Position numbers and translations under genes: made by a program
Shown here: one piece after another, positions 16,624 to 24,430 of the stretch
Layout of the letters: each line of letters begins with the position of its first letter
Position numbering within the stretch: the stretch's first letter is position 1
Assembly (NCBI RefSeq): GCF_040822115.1
Contig: NZ_CP162004.1
Span: 1,302,001 to 1,366,000, forward strand
Length of the DNA stretch: 64,000 nucleotides
Reading direction: 5' to 3'
DNA from: Flavobacterium sp. WC2421
GTDB lineage: Bacteria; Bacteroidota; Bacteroidia; Flavobacteriales; Flavobacteriaceae
The notes under the pieces: generated by a model
What the model was told of the DNA's origin: nothing
Seen by the model: only the letters and a program-made list of their open reading frames with translations
The model's database searches: none

Positions 16624-19331
16624 GGCAGTGTAGTTTCAGTAGTATTGTAATTAGGTAATGTGAAAATAAAAGTGGCCCCATCGGTCTTTGTCTTTTTGGC
16701 CCAAATTTTCCCTTTGTGATGTTCAATTATTTGTTTGCAAATGGCTAGGCCTAAACCACTTCCAATGGGTTTTTTGACATTTTGGTTTCTAGATTGATAG
16801 AATTTATCAAAAATAGCTTCAAAATCTTCTTCTTTAATTCCTTTGCCATTATTGTGAATTTGGACTTCAATAACATCTTTATTTTCGACTATAGTAATGG
16901 TAATTTCCCCTTCTTTTTCAGGGCAAAATTTTATAGCATTCGATAATAAATTGTGAATTACTTGAACAATCCGTTCTTCATCATAAAAGGCTTTTATTTC
17001 TTTTTGAGCTTGATGAAATTCTACCTCAATATTCTTATTTTTTATCAATTGTTTTACCGATTCTATAGTATTTTTTATTGTTTTAGAAATGTTGTTTTTT
17101 GATAAATACAGTTTTTGTTTCCCAGTTTCAAATTTCTCTAAATCCAGAATTTTATCGATTAAACGATTCAATCGATCGGACTCGGAAATAATATTTTGCA
17201 AAAATCGTTTTTTCAATTCTTCTGGAATGTCTTCGTCATCATGAAGGATTTCACTTGCAGCTCGAATGGCTGTAATTGGTGTTCTTAATTCATGTGTGAC
17301 TGTATCAAGAAATTCATCTTTTTGAATGTCTTTATTTATTAATTCTTGATTGGCATTTTTTAACTGCTGGGATATTTTTTTTAATTCATTCGAAGTATCC
17401 GTTAGTTTTTTATTGATGATAATATTTTCTTTTGACTCTTCTAGAATTCGAAGTACTTCTGGCAAACTGATTTTGTCTTCTTTAATTACACTTGATATTA
17501 AAATTTTGGCGGAAGCCGTACCAATATGACCCGTTAATAAGTTTTCAGCAAATTTTATAAATCGAGCATCGGCTGTTGTAATGTTTTTATCGATATTGTA
17601 TTTTAAATTAAAAATAGTAAGTGCACGTTTGGTTCTTTCTTCACCCAGGAAACGTTGCAACACTTTTTGAATGTCTGATATGTATGCCGTTCCTTTCCAT
17701 ACAAAAGCATTCTCATGATTGGTGATGTATTTGTCAATATCGACAAACATTTCGGCATAATTGCGTTCTCTGTAATTTCCTTTAAAACTTACAGAAATGG
17801 CAGCATAGCTCATTAAGTTGAATAATAAACTCCAAAAAACTGCATGCGGAATGGGGTCTAAATAATTTAATCCAAAAAGCTGGAATGGTCTCAGTAGTCC
17901 AATGCCCCAAGGTCCTTCTTGAATAAATAAGCTGGTCGATTTTGTAATTCCAATAGCATATGGAGCAAGAAGTGTATAACAACAAATAGTGAAACCAAGT
18001 ATAATTCCAGTTACAGCACCATTTTTAGAACCTCTTTTCCAGAATAGAGCACCAAAAAAAGAAGGGGCTAATTGTGCAATAATCACAAAAGATACTAATC
18101 CAATAGATACCAATGTGTAATCCAGAATAAAAATTTTATAGATAGCATATGCCAAAAGGATAAGTAAAAAAATACCTATTTTTCTACTGTTTAGGATTCG
18201 TTTACTGTTTTTTTCTTGTAAAGAATTTTCTAAGGAACCTATGAATCCATAAGGAATTAAAAGATTGTTGCTGAGCATCGTAGCTAAGGCGATAGATGAA
18301 ACAACAATCATTGATATTGCCGCCGAAAACCCACCAAGAAATACTAATACAGTAAGCGTACTATTATTGAAAAATTGAGGGATTAATAAGGAATACGTAT
18401 CTGAATTTAACCCTTGTCCTTCAAATAAAATATTTCCTCCCCAAGCAATTGGGAATACAAAAATATTGAAAAGTAATAAGTACAATGGAAATAACCAAAT
18501 CGCTGTTCGAATATGAGTTTCTTTATTGTTTTCAATAATTGCGGTATGAAACTGTCGAGGTAATAGAAAAATAGCAAACATGGATAATACACAAAGAAAA
18601 AACCAATTAATGCTTTCACTCAACCCGCCGATAGAATTTTTTTGCTCAAAATTTTCAAGAATAGCTGCTTTAGTGTAAATGTCCCCAAAACCATCATAAA
18701 CAAAATAGGTTACGTAAATCCCGATGATCAAAAAGAAAACTAATTTTAATATGGATTCGATAGCTACTGCCGTTACTATTCCACGTCTTTTTTCAGAGGC
18801 ATCTACATAGCGCGTCCCATAATAAGAAGCAAATAATGCCAAAGCAAGACAAACATAGGTAGTGGTATCATTGAAAATATTAGAATTTGATTGTGTTTTA
18901 GTGACAATATGAAAAGTATCTGAAATCGATTTTAGTTGTAAAGCGATATAGGGAACAATCCCAAAAATGCAAATCAAGGTAACTAATGCTCCTAGAAATC
19001 TACTATTCCCATAACGAAGGGAAATAAAATCGGCAATACTGGATATTTTATTCACTCTTGAAATTCGGATAATTCTCTTGAGGATAATCATCCAAGTGGG
19101 TATAATTATGATTGGACCTACATAAATTGGTAAATAACTTAATCCTGAATTTGCAGCAAGACCTATACTGCCATAATAAGTCCAAGCAGTACAATAGACA
19201 GCTAGTGAAAAGGAATAGATGTAGGGATTGTTTGTCCATTTAGAGTGGCTTCTTTTTTCTGCCCAATAGGCAATATAAAAGAGTATGGACACATAAAGTG
19301 CTAAAATAAATAAAAGACCTATACTACTCAT
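16620..19331 (-). CDS. Sodium:solute symporter-histidine kinase fusion (CrbS/CbrA-like sensor)
   Basis: The 903-aa inner-membrane protein begins with about 13 hydrophobic segments of the SSS/SLC5 symporter fold (residues 1-530). A linker and a coiled coil (about 640-670) follow. The kinase core has THELRTPITAIRAA with the phosphorylated His near 680, the N-box NLLSNAIKF near 795, and the G-boxes NGKGI and GSGLGLAICKQI. This architecture is that of CbrA and of CrbS, which controls acs in Vibrio and Pseudomonas. Its location upstream of prpE and acs suggests a sensor, and perhaps transporter, for acetate or propionate. It overlaps the 64-aa membrane protein gene upstream by 8 bases and the receiver gene by 4. 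Confidence 0.9.
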   Translation of the reverse strand: MSSIGLLFILALYVSILFYIAYWAEKRSHSKWTNNPYIYSFSLAVYCTAWTYYGSIGLAANSGLSYLPIYVGPIIIIPTWMIILKRIIRISRVNKISSIADFISLRYGNSRFLGALVTLICIFGIVPYIALQLKSISDTFHIVTKTQSNSNIFNDTTTYVCLALALFASYYGTRYVDASEKRRGIVTAVAIESILKLVFFLIIGIYVTYFVYDGFGDIYTKAAILENFEQKNSIGGLSESINWFFLCVLSMFAIFLLPRQFHTAIIENNKETHIRTAIWLFPLYLLLFNIFVFPIAWGGNILFEGQGLNSDTYSLLIPQFFNNSTLTVLVFLGGFSAAISMIVVSSIALATMLSNNLLIPYGFIGSLENSLQEKNSKRILNSRKIGIFLLILLAYAIYKIFILDYTLVSIGLVSFVIIAQLAPSFFGALFWKRGSKNGAVTGIILGFTICCYTLLAPYAIGITKSTSLFIQEGPWGIGLLRPFQLFGLNYLDPIPHAVFWSLLFNLMSYAAISVSFKGNYRERNYAEMFVDIDKYITNHENAFVWKGTAYISDIQKVLQRFLGEERTKRALTIFNLKYNIDKNITTADARFIKFAENLLTGHIGTASAKILISSVIKEDKISLPEVLRILEESKENIIINKKLTDTSNELKKISQQLKNANQELINKDIQKDEFLDTVTHELRTPITAIRAASEILHDDEDIPEELKKRFLQNIISESDRLNRLIDKILDLEKFETGKQKLYLSKNNISKTIKNTIESVKQLIKNKNIEVEFHQAQKEIKAFYDEERIVQVIHNLLSNAIKFCPEKEGEITITIVENKDVIEVQIHNNGKGIKEEDFEAIFDKFYQSRNQNVKKPIGSGLGLAICKQIIEHHKGKIWAKKTKTDGATFIFTLPNYNTTETTLP

Positions 19332-19518
19332 AATATTTTTTTATGATTAGAAAGGTTATAGCAATTGAAAAAAGCCAAGCCGAAAAAATATAGATATACA
19401 CGATTGGAAAGCCAAAAAGGGGTTTTGAACTGTCAAATAAAAGTAAAAGAGGAATGTTCAATACTAATAACATTAGTATTGAAAGGATAACCAACTTTTG
19501 TTCGTGTCTTTTTTTCAT
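19324..19518 (-). CDS. Small two-helix membrane protein, partner candidate of the symporter-kinase
   Basis: This 64-aa protein of unknown function has a basic start (MKKRHEQK) and two hydrophobic helices (about residues 9-28 and 37-58), ending in KKYYE. Its last codons overlap the start of the symporter-kinase (ATGAGTAG), so the two are translationally coupled. Some SSS-family carriers have a small two-helix subunit encoded immediately upstream, and this gene fits that pattern in size, topology and position. That role is inference; I recognise no diagnostic motif. The overlap makes it a real gene. Confidence 0.75.
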   Translation of the reverse strand: MKKRHEQKLVILSILMLLVLNIPLLLLFDSSKPLFGFPIVYIYIFSAWLFSIAITFLIIKKYYE

Positions 19519-19616
19519 ATTAAAGAACTTTTTGCTCTACAACAGAATTAGTGTATCACCATCTTTATGCCTTGTTTAATATATGAATCAAGGGATTTTA
19601 ATGGAAATTAAAATAA

Positions 19617-19646
19617 GCAATCTCTACATGTAAATGTAGAGACTGC
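19617..19646. terminator. Hairpin between the transporter genes and the sensor operon
   Basis: Arms 19617-19629 and 19634-19646 pair over 13 positions with one G-U wobble around a 4-base loop (core TCTCTACAT). It lies 23 bases past the stop of the 74-aa gene. The weak U-tract on the minus strand suggests a leaky terminator separating porin/transporter from sensor/ligase transcription. Confidence 0.5.
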
Positions 19647-19669
19647 GTATTAAAAAAATGGTTTGGTTG

Positions 19670-19894
19670 TTATTTTTTTTCGTCGTAGTCACCCATTAAA
19701 GCATAATAGCCAAATGTGCCTAATCCTAAAACTATTAATGGTGTAAGTATGAAAAGGATAATAATTCCAAATACTAAATCGTCTTGTTTACCTGACATAA
19801 ATTTGGGCAACCCAAAAGTGAAGATGCAAAAATAAGCAGCGGCTAATGCTAAGGCAATCCAAACTAATCCTAAAACTCTTTTTATTTGATTCAT
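19670..19894 (-). CDS. Small conserved-looking two-helix membrane protein next to the MHS transporter
   Basis: The 74-aa protein has two hydrophobic segments (about residues 7-28 and 42-66) and a charged C-terminus (GDYDEKK). I do not recognise a characterised family. It follows the MHS-type transporter by 11 bases on the same strand, so it is almost certainly co-transcribed. It may assist or stabilise that carrier. A hairpin lies downstream. No catalytic residues are visible, and a direct role in transport is only inferred from position. Confidence 0.7.
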   Translation of the reverse strand: MNQIKRVLGLVWIALALAAAYFCIFTFGLPKFMSGKQDDLVFGIIILFILTPLIVLGLGTFGYYALMGDYDEKK

Positions 19895-19905
19895 AGCTTT
19901 TTTTT

Positions 19906-21444
19906 TTAAATGTGAGTGTTTTTTGTGTCTTTGTTTTTAATGTAAACCATTCCTACTACAAAGCATACAGAGGCAATGATAATTGGATACCAAAGTCCTT
20001 CTAAATAAAACTCAGCATCGCCAGCGTTTTTGCCGTTAATAACTAAGTAAGTGGATATAGCCGGAAGTAATCCTCCAAAAATTCCATTTCCTACATGATA
20101 TGGTAATGACATAGAGGTATATCTAATTTTTGCAGGGAACATTTCTACTAAGAATGCAGCAATTGGTCCATAAACCATGGTGACAAATATAACCTGTACA
20201 AATATTAAGAATATCAATACCCACTTGTCATCCCAATTGATGTTGATTGTTGTTTTTGTCTCTATCTTAGGTTTTCCATCAATTATCATTGCTTTACCGT
20301 TCTCTAAAGATACGGTTTTTATTTCCAGCAAAGTGGTGCCATCAGAATACTCTTTATTAGTTGTATAAATAGAATCCATGGTTTGTTTTTTGTTCTCTTT
20401 CAGTTCAGAAACTATTTTTGTGCTAGCAACTAATTCTGTTTTATTTTTCACATTTGTTGTTTCAAACATTTGTTTATAAATAGGTCTGTATAGTAAAATA
20501 GCCAAAAGCATTCCTCCCATCATAATGTATTTTCGGCCTATTTTATCACTTAGCCAACCAAATACAATAAAAAATGGAGTTCCTAATATCAATGCAATTC
20601 CTAATAAAGTATCTACTTGAGAAGAGTCGATTGACATTACCGTTTTCATGAAACTCATGGCGTAAAATTGTCCGGTGTACCAAATAACTCCTTGACCCAT
20701 AGTAGCTCCAAATAAAGCTAATAAAACAAATTTTAAATTGTAACGATTTCCAAAACTTTCTTTTAATGGATTTGTACTTGTTTTTCCTTCTGATTTTGCT
20801 TTTGCAAAAACGGGAGACTCATCCATGTTTTTTCTAATTAGATAAGAAACCCCTACCATGATTATAGAAACCCAGAATGGAACTCTCCATCCCCATTCGT
20901 CAAATTGTTCAGGAGTAAGGACGTTTCTTGTAGCTAAAATCACCATTAAAGAAATAAATAAACCAACTGTTGCTGTGGTTTGAATCCATGAAGTCCAATA
21001 CCCTCTTTGGCCTACAGGTGCATGTTCGGCTACATATGTCGCAGCTCCACCATATTCTCCACCAAGTGCAAGACCTTGAAGCATTCTTAATATTAAGACT
21101 AAAACTGGTGCCATGAATCCTATTGTTTCATAACTAGGGATACAACCTATAAGAAATGTTGCTCCACCCATTAGTAATAAAGTAACCATGAAAGTGTATT
21201 TTCTTCCAATTAAATCCCCTAATCTTCCAAAGAAAAGTGCTCCAAATGGGCGCACTACAAAACCAACTGCAAATGTTGCTAATGTTGCTAAGAAGGCTGC
21301 GGTTGGGTTATCGGCTGGGAAAAATTTAGTTGAAATGACAACGGCTAAACTTCCAAAAATATAGAAGTCATACCATTCTATCATTGTTCCCATTGAGGAT
21401 GCGGAAATTACTTTCCAAATTCCTTTTGTTGATTTAGTACTCAT
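19906..21444 (-). CDS. MFS transporter of the metabolite:H+ symporter (MHS) type
   Basis: The 512-aa inner-membrane carrier has the MHS layout seen in KgtP, ProP and ShiA. The N-terminus has GTMIEWYDFYIFG, the loop 2-3 motif is GRLGDLIGRKYTF, and the repeated motif in the second half is GWLSDKIGRKYIM. Typical members have about 430-450 residues. This one carries a hydrophilic insert of about 90 residues (roughly 315-405) between two late helices. The adjacent porin and acyl-CoA synthetases suggest a monocarboxylate such as acetate or propionate as substrate, but dicarboxylates or betaines cannot be excluded. It is preceded by the porin gene at 27 bases. Confidence 0.85.
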   Translation of the reverse strand: MSTKSTKGIWKVISASSMGTMIEWYDFYIFGSLAVVISTKFFPADNPTAAFLATLATFAVGFVVRPFGALFFGRLGDLIGRKYTFMVTLLLMGGATFLIGCIPSYETIGFMAPVLVLILRMLQGLALGGEYGGAATYVAEHAPVGQRGYWTSWIQTTATVGLFISLMVILATRNVLTPEQFDEWGWRVPFWVSIIMVGVSYLIRKNMDESPVFAKAKSEGKTSTNPLKESFGNRYNLKFVLLALFGATMGQGVIWYTGQFYAMSFMKTVMSIDSSQVDTLLGIALILGTPFFIVFGWLSDKIGRKYIMMGGMLLAILLYRPIYKQMFETTNVKNKTELVASTKIVSELKENKKQTMDSIYTTNKEYSDGTTLLEIKTVSLENGKAMIIDGKPKIETKTTININWDDKWVLIFLIFVQVIFVTMVYGPIAAFLVEMFPAKIRYTSMSLPYHVGNGIFGGLLPAISTYLVINGKNAGDAEFYLEGLWYPIIIASVCFVVGMVYIKNKDTKNTHI

Positions 21445-21471
21445 AAATTATTGGTTTTTTTGGTTTGTTAA

Positions 21472-22710
21472 TTATAGATAAATCATTGCTTGAAGCGTGA
21501 TTGTGTTTACAGCTTTGTCTGTGGCGTATTTTAAAGATTGGTATTCTAGTGTTAATTTAGAATTATGGCCACTAAAAAAAGCATTAGCACCAATGCCTAT
21601 TTGAGAAGCGTTATCATTTAAAGCGTCAATTTGTCTTTCGTCAATTGATAAATAAGGCTGAAAACGTGTTTTTGATTTTCCTGGAAGCACATATCCTAGG
21701 TGTGCGTGAATCATTGATCCCGTTTCGTAAGTTGTTCCAAGTCTATAATTTTTTCCGTAATCTGTATTTTGATATAAAGCGTAAGCGGTAACTGCAGCGC
21801 CATTTTTTCCAACAGGTACATCGTAAAATGCGTCTAAGCCAAAAATAGTTACATTTTCACCACTTAGATTTCCGCTAAGGTCTGCAATCACAGATCCATT
21901 TGGATGAGAAAAGAATCCTGCTCCAATGTTGAATACTTTTTTAGTCCCTAGATAAGTTCCTACTTTGTATGGTAAAAAGTTACTCTCTGAATCTAAAAAT
22001 CCGTATTCAAAATAACCTGCATAAGTTCTTCCTGCTTCTTTGGATCCAAGTAATCGAGCGCCGGTATAAGTTGCTGCACCTCCATTTGTAGGTACTGTTG
22101 TTGCTTGTAAGTTATTTGTTGCGGCGCCATTTACTGCAACGCGATATTGAAATTTACCTAATACCCCTTTTGCAAATACCCCTATATGTCTAGCAAACTG
22201 GTCGGATAGCCCTAGGGTAGCCCATGCTTGACGCTGATTATCTAAGGTCATTATGTTTAAAGTACTTTGGTTGTTTAATCGAGAAATTCCATTCCAGTAA
22301 TGCAAACCTGCTCCAATCGCATTGTTTTTGCCAAGGCTATATTGCGTCCAAACATCATGTAAGAATAGCTGAGAGCTTTCTCCTTTTCCAGTAGGAGTTA
22401 TGTTAGAAGCGTTAAGACTGTTTAGGCCAAAATGTGTTACGATTAAAAAATCTTTGTTTATTTGTGCATACATTAAAACACGAGCTCTTCTTACGCTGAA
22501 ATCTAAATCAGCTTGTTTATTCCCGTTTCCGTCCAATGGGCGGTCAGAATTGTATTGTCCCCATATTTGTGCCCAAGAGATTACCCTAAGGTACTTTGAG
22601 CCCTCTTCGTTTAAGTTAAATTTCATTCCGGCTCCGTAATCGGGAGATCCTTGCGAAAATCCTTTTAAACTGATTAACAGTATAACTGTAATCAAATATA
22701 TTTTTTTCAT
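21472..22710 (-). CDS. Outer-membrane porin, beta-barrel
   Basis: The 412-aa protein has a signal peptide ending at KGFSQG. An alternating polar/apolar beta-barrel pattern runs to a C-terminal aromatic-rich strand (TITLQAMIYL). Segments such as FSVRRARVLMYAQINKDFLIVTHFG resemble phosphate-selective (OprO/P-like) porins as found in Bacteroidota. As the first gene before the MHS transporter it probably lets small anions, here likely short-chain acids, cross the outer membrane. A -24/-12-like element lies 31 bases upstream of its start. Family assignment is by pattern only. Confidence 0.75.
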   Translation of the reverse strand: MKKIYLITVILLISLKGFSQGSPDYGAGMKFNLNEEGSKYLRVISWAQIWGQYNSDRPLDGNGNKQADLDFSVRRARVLMYAQINKDFLIVTHFGLNSLNASNITPTGKGESSQLFLHDVWTQYSLGKNNAIGAGLHYWNGISRLNNQSTLNIMTLDNQRQAWATLGLSDQFARHIGVFAKGVLGKFQYRVAVNGAATNNLQATTVPTNGGAATYTGARLLGSKEAGRTYAGYFEYGFLDSESNFLPYKVGTYLGTKKVFNIGAGFFSHPNGSVIADLSGNLSGENVTIFGLDAFYDVPVGKNGAAVTAYALYQNTDYGKNYRLGTTYETGSMIHAHLGYVLPGKSKTRFQPYLSIDERQIDALNDNASQIGIGANAFFSGHNSKLTLEYQSLKYATDKAVNTITLQAMIYL

Positions 22711-22740
22711 AATTAATTAGGTTTGGTTGGTAAGGTGGTT

Positions 22741-22758
22741 GGTTATAACGGTGCCAAA
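22741..22758 (-). promoter_or_regulatory. Candidate sigma-54 (-24/-12) promoter of the porin operon
   Basis: On the minus strand this reads TTTGGCACCGTTATAACC. The TTGGCAC half fits the -24 consensus exactly. The -12 half (TAACC) fits poorly, since the usual GC is AC. Nearly the same motif stands before the tail-specific protease gene (44889-44906). Confidence 0.4.
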
Positions 22759-22815
22759 TTCTAATTTTTTGTTAATAAAAAAAATTATGATATATATACT
22801 TGTTAAGTACTATAG

Positions 22816-23235
22816 TTAATCTTTAAAACGTTCCCACTTGATAAGCATAAATTTGTCTCCTAACTCGGTTATTATCATACCGGCTCCAGATAATAATTCC
22901 TTTTTTTTGATGTATTCTACTAGTTCTAAATGATTAAATATCTTATAAGTAGGATGGTAATTAGCATGGGATGGTTTTTTAATGTTAAAACTTTTTACCC
23001 AATTACTTACAGTTACATGTGAAACCCCAATAATACGCTCGATTTCTCTATAACTCAGTCCTTCTAAATACAATTGTAATGCCTTTGTAACATAATAATC
23101 ATCTATCTTTTTGCCCATTTTAGCTACAGTGAAAAAGTAATTGCATTTTTTGCATAAATACCTTTGTTTACTGTTGATTACGCCACTTTTTATAATTTGA
23201 TTGCCTTGACATTTTGGACAGGTTAAAATCTCCAT
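22816..23235 (-). CDS. InsA-like zinc-ribbon/HTH protein (IS1-type N-terminal domain, no transposase core)
   Basis: The 139-aa protein starts with a zinc ribbon, C6-P-K-C9 and C28-K-K-C31. A helix-turn-helix follows at about residues 48-85 (ALQLYLEGLSYREIERIIGVSHVTVSNWVKSF), the arrangement of IS1 InsA. The remaining 45 residues lack any DDE catalytic region. No InsB-like frame and no terminal inverted repeats are visible nearby. It is intact and lies 105 bases upstream of the acid-uptake operon on the same strand. It may be a domesticated transposon-derived regulator of that operon. A decayed IS1 remnant is the alternative. Confidence 0.75.
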   Translation of the reverse strand: MEILTCPKCQGNQIIKSGVINSKQRYLCKKCNYFFTVAKMGKKIDDYYVTKALQLYLEGLSYREIERIIGVSHVTVSNWVKSFNIKKPSHANYHPTYKIFNHLELVEYIKKKELLSGAGMIITELGDKFMLIKWERFKD

Positions 23236-23494
23236 GTATATAAATTTTGCATAAATATATTAAATTAGCAAGTATTATTTTCTGAATTTATCATTAATAA
23301 TAAAAAATAAATGCGAACCTTTCATTTTTTTCAGCAAATAGAAGGATTATTAGCAAAAAAAAGGAATTTATTAGAGTGTGGGTTAATTATGGAATTAGTT
23401 TAGGTCAGATAAATAAATGGAGGCTTGTAGATATTTAAGACGCTTTTTGCAAGAAGTAAAAAGAGGAAGGGTATTTAAATAGATTTAAAAACAA

Positions 23495-23522
23495 AAAACC
23501 CAAACATTGCTGTTTGGGTTTT
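23495..23522 (-). terminator. Terminator of the tRNA-Phe transcript
   Basis: AAAACCCAAACA and TGTTTGGGTTTT are perfect 12-base arms around TTGC. On the minus strand the stem starts two bases past the tRNA 3' end and is followed by a T-rich stretch. Confidence 0.85.
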
Positions 23523-23523
23523 G

Positions 23524-23596
23524 TGGTACCTCCAGGGATCGAACCAGGGACACATGGATTTTCAGTCCATTGCTCTACCATCTGAGCTAAGGTACC
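23524..23596 (-). tRNA. tRNA-Phe (GAA)
   Basis: The minus strand folds into a 73-base cloverleaf. The acceptor arms are GGTACCT and AGGTACC with discriminator A. The D arm contains AGCTCAGATGGTAGAGC. The anticodon stem ATGGA/TCCAT encloses the loop CTGAAAA, giving anticodon GAA. The T arm contains GGTTCGATCC. CCA is not encoded. A perfect-consensus promoter lies 17 bases upstream and a terminator follows directly. Confidence 0.97.
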
Positions 23597-23612
23597 GTGC
23601 TTATTGCGGGTG

Positions 23613-23642
23613 CAAATATAGAATGATTTTTAGTATATCCAA
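23613..23642 (-). promoter_or_regulatory. tRNA-Phe promoter, consensus Bacteroidota form
   Basis: TTG, a 19-base spacer and TATATTTG on the minus strand match the TTG-N19-TAnnTTTG consensus exactly. The predicted start is about ten bases before the tRNA. Confidence 0.8.
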
Positions 23643-23668
23643 AACATTTTTTTAAAAAAATCAATTCG

Positions 23669-23676
23669 TACCTTCG
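23669..23676 (+). promoter_or_regulatory. Candidate -7 box of the coaX operon
   Basis: TACCTTCG matches seven of eight positions of TAnnTTTG, 19 bases before the coaX ATG. The -33 region is only T-rich. Confidence 0.4.
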
Positions 23677-23695
23677 CCAAACAAAGATTTAAATT

Positions 23696-24430
23696 ATGAT
23701 TTTAACCATTGACGTAGGGAATACGAGAATAAAAGGTGCTGTTTTTGAGGGTAATACTGCTTTGGAGTATTTTGTTTTTGATGCTATTGAACTTGAAAAA
23801 AGTATTAAAAATATTTTAAATACTTATAAAAAAGTGACCCATTTAGTGGTTGCGTCTGTTGGAAATGTTAAAAAAGAGGCTTTTTTGATATTTGAAAAAC
23901 AGATTTGCATCCATTTTGTTTCTCATACGGATTCTTTTCCTTTTGTCAATGCATACGAAACGCCTCAAACGTTGGGAATTGATAGGATGGTGCTTGCTTC
24001 GGGAGCGACTTTGCAGTTTTCTAAGCAAAATCGGTTGGTTATCGACGCAGGAACTTGTGTAACTTATGATTTTATTGATCAGGATGATAATTATAGAGGT
24101 GGTGCAATAACGCCAGGATTGCGATTGCGATATGAAGCCTTACATAATTATACTTCCAAATTACCGTTGCTAGAATTGGAAAGGCCTAAAGATTTTATTG
24201 GAAACTCAACTTCTCAGTCGATTCATTCAGGGGTAGTAAACGGACTGGTCTATGAGATTGACGGTTTTATCGATGAATATAAAGGACTAAGTCTAAATTT
24301 TATAATAATTTTAACGGGTGGAGACACAGAATTTTTGGCTAAACGATTAAAAAATACCATATTTGCCAATTCAAATTTTCTTTTAGAAAGTTTGAATCAA
24401 ACATTTCAATATAAAATCAAAAATGATTAA
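23696..24430 (+). CDS. coaX: Type III pantothenate kinase
   Basis: This cytoplasmic enzyme phosphorylates pantothenate, the first step of coenzyme A synthesis. The 244-aa protein belongs to the ASKHA fold. The phosphate-1 motif is IDVGNTRIKG at the N-terminus, TLGIDRM lies in the middle, the phosphate-2 motif is VIDAGTCVTYDFID, GGAITPGLRLRYEALHNYT follows, and a late TGGD forms the adenosine region. The length agrees with CoaX (about 250). The stop overlaps the start of the next gene by 8 bases (ATGATTAA), making it the first gene of an envelope-related operon. Confidence 0.95.
   Translation: MILTIDVGNTRIKGAVFEGNTALEYFVFDAIELEKSIKNILNTYKKVTHLVVASVGNVKKEAFLIFEKQICIHFVSHTDSFPFVNAYETPQTLGIDRMVLASGATLQFSKQNRLVIDAGTCVTYDFIDQDDNYRGGAITPGLRLRYEALHNYTSKLPLLELERPKDFIGNSTSQSIHSGVVNGLVYEIDGFIDEYKGLSLNFIIILTGGDTEFLAKRLKNTIFANSNFLLESLNQTFQYKIKND

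Noticed and set aside
22816..23235. Complete insertion sequence of the IS1 family
   Set aside because: No second transposase frame, no terminal inverted repeats and no target duplication are visible around the gene.
23245..23275. Promoter of the InsA-like gene (TTG and TATATTTA on the minus strand)
   Set aside because: The spacer is only nine bases, far too short.
23311..23403. 30-aa frame starting MRTFHFFQQIEG in the gap upstream of the tRNA
   Set aside because: It is short, has no homology I recognise and no promoter box. A frame of this length is expected by chance in AT-rich DNA.
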